Source: Myxococcales bacterium
GTDB lineage: Bacteria > Myxococcota_A > Polyangia > Haliangiales > Haliangiaceae
Direction of reading: 5' to 3'
Assembly (NCBI GenBank): GCA_947483555.1
Contig: CANKMW010000018.1
Span: forward strand, 44,680-108,679
DNA: 64,000 nucleotides
Positions 1 to 10,620 of this stretch are shown here, in pieces (position 1 is the stretch's first letter; every line of letters starts with the position of its first letter). The position numbers were made by a program, and so were the translations under genes. Under the pieces are notes generated by a model, which was not told the origin of the DNA, did no database searches, and was given only the letters and a program-made list of their open reading frames with translations.

Positions 1-1
1 T

Positions 2-1387
2 GAGGAGCGCCCGCGGTACGGCGACCGCGAGGAGCGGCCACGTTTCGGGCGCGACGGCGGCAGCGACCGCCCGCGCTTCGGGCGCGACGGCGGTGGCGAC
101 CGCCCGCGAACCGGCGGCGCCGATGGCGAGCGACCGCGCTTTGGCCGGGATGGCGGCGGTGACGCCGAGCGACCGCGCTACGGCCGAGACCGCGATCGCC
201 CGGAGGCGCGCTCGGATCGCCCCGACGCTCGCCCGGACGCTCGCCCCGAGGCGCGTCCGGAGGCGCGCACCGACCGCGACCGCCCCGAGCCGCGCTCGGA
301 TCGCCCGGACGCTCGCCCCGAGGCGCGCACCGACCGCGACCGCCCCGAGCCGCGCACCGACCGCGACCGCGCGGCGCCGCGCACCGACCGTGACCGCGAC
401 CGCGCGGCGCCGCGGACCGACCGCGACCGCCCCGAGCCGCGCGCCGACCGCGACCGCCCCGAGCCGCGCACCGACCGCGACCGCCCGGAGGCGCGCACCG
501 ATGGCGACCGCCCCGAGCCGCGTACCGACCACCCGGATCGAGCCGAGCGCGACCGATTCCGCGATGAGCGCGCCCAGAGCTTCGAGCGCGCCGCCGAGCG
601 GGTCGAGCGTGAGGAGCGGGCCAACCGTGAGGCGCGCGAGGCAGGTGCGGAGCAACCCGCTGCCGCCCGCACCGACGGCCAGCCGGCGAGCGGCGAGGCG
701 CGCCCCGAGCGCAACGAGGCTCGACGCGACGAACGCGGTGGTCGTGACCGCGACCGCGGGCGCGGCGGCCGTGACCGTGGTGGTCCCGATCGTGAGGCGC
801 GCCCCGAGCGCAACGATCGTCCGGCGGAGGGCGCACCCGCGGCCACGCCCGCCCCGAAGGCCAGACACAGCATCCCGACCGAGGGTCGCGACTTCTGGGA
901 GACCTGGGCCGACGAGAAGTCGAGCCGGGTCGCCGAGCCGGCGCGTGAGACCCGAGCCGAGGAACCGAGCATCGCGAGCGATCCAGCCCCGCGCGAGCCG
1001 CGCCGCGACCGCGACGACGGCCCGCGCCGCGAGCGTGGCCGCGGCCGCGACCGCCACCGGGACGACGGCGCGGGTGGACGGCCCGAGCGCAGCCGCGACG
1101 CCAGCGCGGCCCCGGCGACCCCGGTTCCGCCGGCGGTGAGCGATCCGGCGTCGCAGGTCCGCCTGCACGTCAACCTGGGCAAGAAGCATGGCGTGACCGC
1201 CGACGACATCCGTCGCCTGCTCGGCGAGGATCTCGGCGGCGATGCCGCGTCGATCGGCTCGGTGGCGATGCGCGACACCTACTGCCACGTCCGCGTGCCG
1301 TCGAACCTGGCCGAGCCGATCCTCGCCGCCATGAACGGCAAGGCGCACGGCGAGGTCACGGTCAAGGTCGAGCTGGCGCGGACCTAG
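2..1387 (+). CDS. C-terminal part of a DEAD-box RNA helicase (5' end outside window)
   Basis: The frame is open from the first bases of the window and has no start in view, so this is the end of a longer gene. The last ~80 residues form a compact domain (HVNLGKKHGVTADDIRRLLG, later CHVRVP) of the type found at the C-terminus of DbpA/CsdA-like DEAD-box helicases, where it binds structured RNA. Before it lie ~370 residues of Arg/Asp/Glu/Gly/Pro low-complexity sequence with TDRDRPEPR-like repeats, expected to be disordered and RNA-binding. The helicase core (Walker A, DEAD) is not in the window, so the family call rests on the C-terminal domain plus the Arg-rich linker. A competing open frame at 93-1139 reads only as Arg/Ala/Pro noise. 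An M50 protease gene follows after 3 bases. Confidence 0.72.
   Translation, partial: EERPRYGDREERPRFGRDGGSDRPRFGRDGGGDRPRTGGADGERPRFGRDGGGDAERPRYGRDRDRPEARSDRPDARPDARPEARPEARTDRDRPEPRSDRPDARPEARTDRDRPEPRTDRDRAAPRTDRDRDRAAPRTDRDRPEPRADRDRPEPRTDRDRPEARTDGDRPEPRTDHPDRAERDRFRDERAQSFERAAERVEREERANREAREAGAEQPAAARTDGQPASGEARPERNEARRDERGGRDRDRGRGGRDRGGPDREARPERNDRPAEGAPAATPAPKARHSIPTEGRDFWETWADEKSSRVAEPARETRAEEPSIASDPAPREPRRDRDDGPRRERGRGRDRHRDDGAGGRPERSRDASAAPATPVPPAVSDPASQVRLHVNLGKKHGVTADDIRRLLGEDLGGDAASIGSVAMRDTYCHVRVPSNLAEPILAAMNGKAHGEVTVKVELART
180..540 (+). repeat. In-frame degenerate repeat in helicase linker
   Basis: The stretch is built from repeats of roughly 9-30 bases around GACCGCGACCGCCCCGAGCC, giving RTDRDRPEP-type peptide repeats in the helicase frame. 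All length changes keep the frame, which suggests expansion and contraction under coding constraint. Confidence 0.75.
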
Positions 1388-1390
1388 CCG

Positions 1391-2182
1391 GTGCCGACCC
1401 CGGCGCCGCCGAAGGCCTCCGCCTCGTCAGCGCCGCGGACGCCCACCGCCCCGCCGCCGTCGCGAGCCCAGCTCACGTCGGCGGCGCGGTGGGCGCTGAT
1501 CGGCAGCGTGCTGGTCACGGTCGCGTTGTTCGTGACGCCGGGGCTGCGGTTCATCGCGATCCCCCTGCTCTACCTGTCGACCCTGGTCCACGAGATGGGC
1601 CACGGCGTCGGCGCGCTGCTCTCGGGCGGCGAGTGGATCGAGTTTCGGCTGTTCGCCGACGGCTCGGGGTACGCGCGCACCGCTCGCGAGGCTGGCTTCG
1701 CGTCGGCGCTCACGGGTGCCGCCGGGCTGGTCGGTCCGGCGGTCGCCGCCGCGGCGTTCATGGTGCTCGGACTGCGGGCCCGGCTGGCACGCTGGGGGCT
1801 GGGCTTCGCCGGCGCGTTCTTCGCGCTCTCGCTCGTGTTGTGGGTCCGCGGCGCCTTCGGGGTCGCGTTCGTCGCTGCGGTGGCCATCGCCTGCGGCTGG
1901 ATCGCGGTCCGCGCCAGCGCCGCAGCCGCCCGCGTCGCGCTGCTGTTCTTCGCGACCCAGCTGGCGCTGAGCGTGTACTCGCGCGGCGACTACCTGTTCG
2001 AGGACTACGTCGACGGCCAGATGAGCGACGGCAAGCGGGTCGCGTCCGACGTCCAGATGATGTCGGATGCGATCGGGATGCCGTACTGGTTCTGGGGCCT
2101 CACCTGCGCGGCGTTCTCGGCCGCGGTGCTGGCGCTGGCGGCGTGGCTCTACGTCCGGGAGCCCCGTCGCAGCGCGCCTTGA
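1391..2182 (+). CDS. M50-family membrane metalloprotease (site-2-protease-like)
   Basis: A 263-residue integral membrane protein. After a Pro/Ala/Ser-rich N-terminus (~30 residues) come five or six hydrophobic segments. The zinc motif HEMGH (residues 67-71) lies in the second segment and is followed by GALLSGGEW, the usual layout of M50B-like peptidases. Such enzymes cleave substrates within the membrane, often anti-sigma factors or other signalling proteins; the substrate here cannot be told. I did not identify the third zinc ligand motif (NxxPxxxLDG type), so activity is probable rather than certain. The GTG start lies 3 bases after the helicase stop, suggesting co-transcription. The stop codon overlaps the -35 box of the uvrA promoter. 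Confidence 0.7.
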   Translation: MPTPAPPKASASSAPRTPTAPPPSRAQLTSAARWALIGSVLVTVALFVTPGLRFIAIPLLYLSTLVHEMGHGVGALLSGGEWIEFRLFADGSGYARTAREAGFASALTGAAGLVGPAVAAAAFMVLGLRARLARWGLGFAGAFFALSLVLWVRGAFGVAFVAAVAIACGWIAVRASAAAARVALLFFATQLALSVYSRGDYLFEDYVDGQMSDGKRVASDVQMMSDAIGMPYWFWGLTCAAFSAAVLALAAWLYVREPRRSAP

Positions 2183-2207
2183 CACCTGAACGCATGTTCC
2201 GTAGCCT
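2179..2207 (+). promoter_or_regulatory. uvrA promoter with SOS-box-like operator
   Basis: TTGACA (2179-2184), a 17-base spacer and TAGCCT (2202-2207) make a near-canonical vegetative promoter, whose transcript would start ~4-6 bases before the uvrA ATG. Inside the spacer is a perfect palindrome GAACGCATGTTC (2188-2199), which fits the GAAC-N4-GTTC LexA operator known from Firmicutes and Actinobacteria. A repressor bound there would block RNA polymerase directly. Confidence 0.65.
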
Positions 2208-2218
2208 TCGGGCGCCCC

Positions 2219-5143
<2,925 letters not shown>

Positions 5144-5169
5144 GGGCGCCCAACATGATCCGATCGCCA

Positions 5170-7308
5170 TCAGACCAGGTGCCACAGCGGGTGGGCGCTC
5201 GACGGCGCCTGCAACATCGCGTCGACCAGCGTCAGCTGCGTCTGGAGTAGCGCGATCGCAGTTTTCGGATCGCCTTCGTCCATGATCCCGCGCAGCGGTT
5301 CGAAGACCTCGAAGTTGGCGCTGGTCGCGATCGCGAGGGCGCCGCCGTGCGCCTTCGCCCCTTCGTGGGTGTCCTTCGCGATCTGACCATGGCCGTCGGC
5401 GCCGGCGGCGGCATCGCCGTCCTTGATGAGCTTCTCGCCCTTGGCGCGGATCGCGGCCAGCACGTCCTTGTTGCACACCAGATCCTCGACCCCGTAGATC
5501 GGCGCCGGCGTGATCGGGTTCGGCGTGACCAGGCCGCGGCCGACGCCGAGCGCCGCCGCGGTGCTGGCGGCCTCCGAGTAGACCTCGGGCCGGTTGGCGT
5601 CGAGCTCGGAGTAGAGCGCGGTGGCGGCGCCGGCGTCGGCCGCGTCCTTGGCGTGATCGGCGGCCCAGCCCCCGAGCGCGCCGGCCGGGTTGCCGGGATT
5701 GGTCAACATGCGCCAGCCGATATCGAGGGCCCCCGACTTGACGTCGTCCTTGGTGGGAAGTCTTGGCCGCGACAGGCGGGTCGACGCGGCGTTGCGGCCG
5801 TAGACCGCGAGCACGGTATCGAAGTCGGCCTGCAGCGAGCTGGTGAACCCCACCAGCTTGTGGCCGAGCGCATGCATCTGCGACGGAAACAAGAAGTCGC
5901 CGGTCTTGAGCATCGCGTTGTCCGCCGCCGCGCCCTCGTACTTCGCCGCGTGCGCCAGCTCGAGCCAGTTGGAGTGGGCCCAGAAGTCCTCGAACGCATG
6001 CATCGAACGGCCGAGGTACTGACCGACGACCTTCCAGACGCCGGCGTCGTGACCGGGGTCGCTGAAGCCGCCAGCCTGCTCGGCGAGGTGCTCGGTTCGA
6101 TCGCGGATCGGGTCGCGCGACTCGACCTTGGGATCGTCCCAGTCCGGGGGCACCGCATTGTTGACGGTGTTGGGGGTCTTGTAGCCGGCCGGCTTGGCGC
6201 CACCGGCCCAGTTGTCGATGCCGCCACCGACCGTCTGCTGATTGTCGCGCTGCTTGTAGGCGTCGATCGCCAGGACCATCTGATCCTTGATGTGCGCCTT
6301 CGCGTCCAGGATGTAGCCGGCCAGTCCGCTCTTCTGGCCAGCCCAGCGCTGGTCGGCGTCCACGACCTTCTCCTTGGTGTCCGGTTTGTCGAGATGCTCC
6401 CACGGCTGATAACCACCGAGGCTGGCGTTGGCCTTGGCGAACTTGAGCAGGTCGATGTTGACCAGCTGGCTGGCAGCGTCCTGGAACGCACCGGCGGCGC
6501 TGCCGGGGTTGCCGGTCTCCCGCATGTTGTTCTTCACCGCCTGCCAGGCGATCACTGCGTTGGCGATCTCGGGGACGCTCTGCGAGAAGTCACGTTCCCA
6601 GTTGGAGGCGTAGATCGCGCCGACCTCCTCTTGCGAGAACGTCCCGTGCAACGCGTCGACCGTCGCGGTCTCGTGGTGCTCCTGCGAGAACCGGCTCACG
6701 GTCGCCGATGGCGACGCGGCGCTGACCGATATGGGCCGTCCCGCCACCATCGCGTCGGCGGCCCGATCGGCCTCGACTTCGGCGGCATCGGCGGGCGTCG
6801 AGACCTCGAGCTTGTGCTGGCGATGGCCCGGCCCGCCTGCCTGCTGCTGCGTGTGCGCGACCTCGTGGGCGATCAGGTGCATCCCGAACGGGTCGTCGGG
6901 CTGATAGTGGCCGGCGCCGAAGTGGATGTCGTTGCCGATGGTGTAGGCCCGGGCACCGACCGCGGCCGACGCTTCCGCGGAAGCGTCGCCGCTGTGGATT
7001 CGAACCGATGAAAGATCGGCGCCGAGTGACGACTCGAAGCGATCCCGAAGCTGCGCGGGCAGCACGGCACCGCCGCCGCCGGCGGCGCGGTCGACGGCGG
7101 CGTCGGCGTTCGCGGCCACCCCGTTGCGGTCGCGCGGGCCGAAGGCGGCGCCCAGCTCGCGGGCGGCCGCGGCGCTCGCGACGCGGAAGACGATCGATCG
7201 CGGCGCCAGGCCCTGCGTCAGGCTGCGCTTGCCGGCGCTGGCGCGCTCGGAGGGCTGCCACGGAACCTCGAGGTCGAGGTCGGCTGCGTCACGGATTAGG
7301 GTGGTCAT
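5170..7308 (-). CDS. eCIS-core (DUF4157) protein with Het-C-like domain; candidate toxin/effector
   Basis: A 712-residue protein with two recognisable parts. Residues ~82-185 match the DUF4157/eCIS-core domain: LPAQLRDRFESSLGADLSSV, VRIHSGDASAE, and the metallopeptidase-like HEVAHTQQQ (HExxH at 148-152) followed by the Glu/Asp/Ala-rich EVEADRAADAMV. From ~205 to the end it resembles the Het-C family: FSQEHHETATVD, NWERDFSQ (~237-243) and HAFEDFWAHSNW (437-448), the His/Asp-rich signature compared with zinc phospholipase C/P1-nuclease folds. DUF4157 is known to mark proteins linked to extracellular contractile injection systems, so this may be a delivered lipid-attacking toxin; that role is inferred. 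There is no signal peptide. Start: ATG with GGAGGG 9 bases upstream. No obvious immunity gene flanks it; uvrA converges and a methyltransferase diverges. Confidence 0.72.
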   Translation of the reverse strand: MTTLIRDAADLDLEVPWQPSERASAGKRSLTQGLAPRSIVFRVASAAAARELGAAFGPRDRNGVAANADAAVDRAAGGGGAVLPAQLRDRFESSLGADLSSVRIHSGDASAEASAAVGARAYTIGNDIHFGAGHYQPDDPFGMHLIAHEVAHTQQQAGGPGHRQHKLEVSTPADAAEVEADRAADAMVAGRPISVSAASPSATVSRFSQEHHETATVDALHGTFSQEEVGAIYASNWERDFSQSVPEIANAVIAWQAVKNNMRETGNPGSAAGAFQDAASQLVNIDLLKFAKANASLGGYQPWEHLDKPDTKEKVVDADQRWAGQKSGLAGYILDAKAHIKDQMVLAIDAYKQRDNQQTVGGGIDNWAGGAKPAGYKTPNTVNNAVPPDWDDPKVESRDPIRDRTEHLAEQAGGFSDPGHDAGVWKVVGQYLGRSMHAFEDFWAHSNWLELAHAAKYEGAAADNAMLKTGDFLFPSQMHALGHKLVGFTSSLQADFDTVLAVYGRNAASTRLSRPRLPTKDDVKSGALDIGWRMLTNPGNPAGALGGWAADHAKDAADAGAATALYSELDANRPEVYSEAASTAAALGVGRGLVTPNPITPAPIYGVEDLVCNKDVLAAIRAKGEKLIKDGDAAAGADGHGQIAKDTHEGAKAHGGALAIATSANFEVFEPLRGIMDEGDPKTAIALLQTQLTLVDAMLQAPSSAHPLWHLV

Positions 7309-7421
7309 CGGTTGCTGCCCTCCACCGACGTAGAGCCAGCCCGTGGGCGCTGTGAGGCGGAACCGAGGCCGAATCGAACAACTGCCGAAAAGCGGCGTGA
7401 TTGCACGGGCCTCCGATCTGT

Positions 7422-7427
7422 TACAAC
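7422..7427 (+). promoter_or_regulatory. Putative -10 box for methyltransferase gene
   Basis: TACAAC ends 9 bases before the ATG at 7437, with no Shine-Dalgarno sequence between. A TTGCAC lies upstream with a short 15-base spacer, so the -35 is doubtful. Confidence 0.35.
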
Positions 7428-7436
7428 CGGGCCGCG

Positions 7437-8369
7437 ATGAACTGGCGATACAAGGGTGCCCTCCAGCGGGCCATCGGACGCGCGCCGGGCGGCGACCTGC
7501 TCCACTACTACGTGCAGCGCTACGCCGGGGGCCTGCGCGACCTCGGCGGCGAGTTGACCGCCAAGCTCGAGGACTGGCGGCTGATGGTCGGGCACCTGGG
7601 CACCGCCGGCATCTCGGTCGCCGGCACCCGGTTCTTCGAGATGGGGACCGGCTGGTACCCGACGTTCCCGATGTGCCTGTACCTCGGTGGCGCCGCGTCG
7701 GTCGACACCATCGATCTGACGCGCCACATGCGCGCTGACCTGACGCTCGACGCGGCCGAGTGGCTGGGCTGGCAGACGGCAGCGATCGCCGTTGCGACCA
7801 GGCAGCCAGCCGGCGAGATCGAGCGGCGCCACTCGCGGTTACTGGACGCGCTCCGCACCGGCGCCTCGATCGAGGACGCGAGCAGCGGCGTCATCCGCTA
7901 TCGCGCGCCGGGTGACGCGTCGCGCACCGCCCTGCCGGAGCACACGCTCGACGTCGTGTTCTCGAACAGCGTGCTCGAGCACGTGCCGGGGCCGGTCATC
8001 GCCGCCTGCTTCACCGAGGCGCGCCGGATCCTGCGGCCCGGCGCGGTGATGTTCCAGTCGGTCAACTGCGGCGACCACTACGCCTATACCGACAAGTCGA
8101 TCGATCAACTGAACTACCTGCGCTTCTCCGACGACGAGTGGCGGCAGTGGGACAACAAGTTTCTGTACCAGAACCGGCTGCGCGCGATCGATTTCACCAC
8201 CATGGCGCGCGCGGCCGGCTTCACCGTCGAGCTCGACACGTCACGCCCACACCCGACCCGACTGGCTCAGCTGGAGAAGACCCCGGTCCACCCGAGCTTC
8301 ACGGCGAAGTACGCGCGCGACCAGCTCGCGATCACGAGCATCGACTTCGTCGCCCGCGCGCCGCGCTGA
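7437..8369 (+). CDS. Class I SAM-dependent methyltransferase
   Basis: A 310-residue soluble protein. The region around residues 160-215 (HTLDVVFSNSVLEHVPG, then a helix ending in RRILRPGAVMFQSV) matches motifs IV-VI of type-11 methyltransferases. The N-terminal glycine loop is unusual: FFEMGTGWYPTFP replaces the common E/DxGxGxG. This variant, with a long insertion between motifs I and IV, is seen in methyltransferases acting on sugars or lipids. The substrate is unknown. I chose the ATG at 7437 (MNWRYKG) over an in-frame TTG 36 bases upstream because it follows a TACAAC -10-like box. It is divergent from the DUF4157 gene, sharing a 128-base gap. Confidence 0.7.
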   Translation: MNWRYKGALQRAIGRAPGGDLLHYYVQRYAGGLRDLGGELTAKLEDWRLMVGHLGTAGISVAGTRFFEMGTGWYPTFPMCLYLGGAASVDTIDLTRHMRADLTLDAAEWLGWQTAAIAVATRQPAGEIERRHSRLLDALRTGASIEDASSGVIRYRAPGDASRTALPEHTLDVVFSNSVLEHVPGPVIAACFTEARRILRPGAVMFQSVNCGDHYAYTDKSIDQLNYLRFSDDEWRQWDNKFLYQNRLRAIDFTTMARAAGFTVELDTSRPHPTRLAQLEKTPVHPSFTAKYARDQLAITSIDFVARAPR

Positions 8370-8398
8370 CGCGCGACGATCAGAACGCCGGCGGCGCG

Positions 8399-9382
8399 CT
8401 ACCCGATCACCCAGCTCGACATCAGGGCGCCGTCCTGGCCCAGCGCGAAGGCCTGGGCGCGGCCGTCCTTGTTCGACGCCACGTCGATCTCACCGACGAT
8501 CGGCCCGCCCTCGCTGGCCCAGTCCCCCCACGGACCGCCGACCTTCTTGGGCCAGCGGTGCCACAGGCAGTTGTCGAGGCCGCGGGCGAACACCTCGAGG
8601 CGGCCGTCCTTGAGCGTGTTGACGAACGGGTCGGAGGCGATCTGACCTTGCAGCGACTCGAAGTTGTTCCAGCCGCCGCCCTTGTCCTTGTGCCAGATGT
8701 GCCACAGCGCGTTGTCGCTGCCGCGCACGAACACCTCCATGCGGCCGTCGGCGAGGCGACCGACGGCCGGCGCGCCCACCATCTGGCCGCCCATCGACTG
8801 CCACGGATTCCACTCCCCCGCGCTCTCCTTCTGCCAGATGTGCCACAGCGCGTGGTCCATGCCGCGGCCAAACACCTCGACGCGGCCGTCCTTGTGGCGC
8901 ACCGGCATGAGATCGCTGGCGATCTGGCCGCCGAGCGACGCCCAGTCGTTCCAGGCCCCCATCGCCTTCTTGTGCCAGCGACGCCAGATGCTGTTGTCGG
9001 CGGCGCGGCAGTAGACCTCGAGCCGGCCGTCCTCGTGCTCGATCACCGCCGGGTTGCCGACGAACTGACCGCCCATGTGCTGCCAGCTGTTCCAGCCGCC
9101 GTCATCCTCGTCCTGCCACGACGAGTGCAGCGCGTGATCGGCGCCGATGATGAAGCACTGCATGCGCCCGTCTTTGTTCTGCGCCACCGCCACCTCGCTG
9201 GTGCCGGTGCCGTTCATCATCGACCACTCCGACCACTTGCCCATCGCCTCCTTCTGCCAGATGTGCCAGACCAGGCCATCCGCGCCCCGCGCGAACACCT
9301 CGAGCCGGCCGTCGCGTTTCACGGCGCAGTTGGGAGCGCTCGTGAGCTTGCCACCAAACGATTTCCAGGCGCACCAAGGCAT
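8399..9382 (-). CDS. Seven-bladed PLL-type beta-propeller, probable lectin
   Basis: 327 residues made almost wholly of seven ~47-residue repeats with the pattern DGRLEVFARGxDxALWHIWQ...GxWxxWxSxGGQ. This is the repeat of PLL (Photorhabdus luminescens lectin) propellers, which bind fucose and O-methylated glycans between blades. The final repeat lacks its last strand while the N-terminus (MPWCAWKSFGGKLTSA) supplies exactly that strand, so the ring closes in 'velcro' fashion. This fixes the start at 9382 rather than at upstream in-frame codons that read through the next gene's antisense. A strong Shine-Dalgarno (AAGGGGG, 9391-9397) sits 8 bases before the ATG. No signal peptide is visible, so it is cytoplasmic or exported by a non-Sec route. 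Specificity cannot be read from sequence. Confidence 0.85.
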   Translation of the reverse strand: MPWCAWKSFGGKLTSAPNCAVKRDGRLEVFARGADGLVWHIWQKEAMGKWSEWSMMNGTGTSEVAVAQNKDGRMQCFIIGADHALHSSWQDEDDGGWNSWQHMGGQFVGNPAVIEHEDGRLEVYCRAADNSIWRRWHKKAMGAWNDWASLGGQIASDLMPVRHKDGRVEVFGRGMDHALWHIWQKESAGEWNPWQSMGGQMVGAPAVGRLADGRMEVFVRGSDNALWHIWHKDKGGGWNNFESLQGQIASDPFVNTLKDGRLEVFARGLDNCLWHRWPKKVGGPWGDWASEGGPIVGEIDVASNKDGRAQAFALGQDGALMSSWVIG

Positions 9383-9390
9383 CGCAGTTA

Positions 9391-9397
9391 CCCCCTT
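9391..9397 (-). promoter_or_regulatory. Strong Shine-Dalgarno for PLL lectin
   Basis: AAGGGGG on the minus strand, 8 bases before the ATG. It stands out because most start codons in the window have no ribosome-binding site, and it supports the short start. Confidence 0.75.
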
Positions 9398-9411
9398 GTG
9401 CGGCAACGATA

Positions 9412-10620
9412 TCAGAGCTCGGCGGTCGTGAAGGCGTTGACGTCGCCGATCGTCGCCGCGCCGAGCACCAGCATGGCCAGGCGGTCGACGCCGAGCGCGA
9501 TCCCGGCGCACGGCGGCAGCCCCTCGGCGAGCGCGGCCAGCAGCTTCTCGTCGACCGGATAGAGCGGCAGCCCCCGATCCCGGCGCAGCTCCAGATCGTC
9601 GTCGAAACGCGAGCGCTGTTCGACCGGATCGGTCAGCTCGCCGAAGGCGTTGGCCAGCTCGACACCCCCGATGTAGGCCTCGAAGCGCTCGACCACCAGC
9701 GGGTTATTCGGGTTGCGTCGCGCCAGCGCGCCGAGTGGCGCCGGCCAGTCGAGCAACAGCACCGGCCGATCGAGGGCGGCCAGCGCCGGCTCGACGCGCT
9801 CGACGAACGCGGTGAAGAACACGTCGTCCCAGTGGCGGGCGCCGCGCAGATCGATGCCGGCCGCGCGCACCAGGCCGGCCAGCTCGGCGACGTTCTCGTC
9901 ACCGCGCACGGCCACGCCGGCGAAGTCGTACATGGCCTCGGCGACCGAGATGCGGAGCCACGGCTCGTCGACACGGATGCGGCGGCCTTCGATCCGGACC
10001 TCGGGCTTGCCGTTGACCACCTGGGTGACGTGGGTGACCAGCGCCTGGAGGTCGTCCGCGATCGCCTCGAGGTCCTGCCAGGCGCGGTACCACTCCAGCA
10101 TCGTGAACTCGCGCTGGTGATGGACGCCGTCCTCGCCGGCACGGAAACAGCGACAGCTCTGGTAGATGCGCTCCATGCCGCCGGCCAGCAGGCGCTTCAT
10201 CTGGTACTCGGGTGAGGTGACCAACCAGCCGTCGCCGGCGGCGACCGCGGTCAGGTGGACCTCGAGCCCGGGCGCGCGCACCCAGGCCGGGGTGTCGACC
10301 TCGACGAAGTCGCGGGCCGCGAACAGCTCGCGGACCGCCGCCATCATCCGGCCGCGGGCGGCGAGGTTGCCGCGCCGGGTCTGGCCCAGCCGGGCCACCT
10401 CGGAGCCGCGCGGCGGGTACTCGGTGCGCGGGTATCGGCGCACGCGGCGCAGCGGCTTGCCCGGGCCGTCGAGCTCGACCAGATCGCCCGGCCCCACCTC
10501 GCCGGCGTGACGGACCCGCACGTCACCGCGCGCGGTGCGCACCAGGGCGTCGTCGCCATCGCGTGCGATCACCCGGCCGCGGACCCGGCCGTGCACCCGA
10601 TCGAGGGCGTCGGCGCTCAC
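9412..10620 (-). CDS. epmA: Elongation factor P--(R)-beta-lysine ligase (EpmA/GenX/PoxA) with N-terminal extension
   Basis: A class II lysyl-tRNA-synthetase-like enzyme that attaches (beta-)lysine to EF-P. Residues ~100-402 carry the catalytic core: motif 1 region RDFVEVDTPAWV, TSPEYQMKRLLAGG, motif 2 CFRAGEDGVHHQREFTMLEW, and motif 3 GIALGVDRLAMLVLG near the end. Start: GTG at 10620, whose GTGA overlaps the stop of efp, so the enzyme is translationally coupled to its substrate. E. coli EpmA is ~325 residues; here ~75 extra N-terminal residues (GRVRGRVIARDGDDALVRT, VGPGDLVELDG) look like a small beta-barrel (OB/S1-like), where typical EpmA lacks an anticodon domain. I saw no EpmB (lysine 2,3-aminomutase) gene in the window. 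Confidence 0.9.
   Translation of the reverse strand: MSADALDRVHGRVRGRVIARDGDDALVRTARGDVRVRHAGEVGPGDLVELDGPGKPLRRVRRYPRTEYPPRGSEVARLGQTRRGNLAARGRMMAAVRELFAARDFVEVDTPAWVRAPGLEVHLTAVAAGDGWLVTSPEYQMKRLLAGGMERIYQSCRCFRAGEDGVHHQREFTMLEWYRAWQDLEAIADDLQALVTHVTQVVNGKPEVRIEGRRIRVDEPWLRISVAEAMYDFAGVAVRGDENVAELAGLVRAAGIDLRGARHWDDVFFTAFVERVEPALAALDRPVLLLDWPAPLGALARRNPNNPLVVERFEAYIGGVELANAFGELTDPVEQRSRFDDDLELRRDRGLPLYPVDEKLLAALAEGLPPCAGIALGVDRLAMLVLGAATIGDVNAFTTAEL

Noticed and set aside
93..1278. Long open frames on both strands over the helicase tail
   Set aside because: They read as Arg/Ala/Pro/Ser repeats caused by the GC-rich repeat; the only frame giving a recognisable domain is the one open from base 2.
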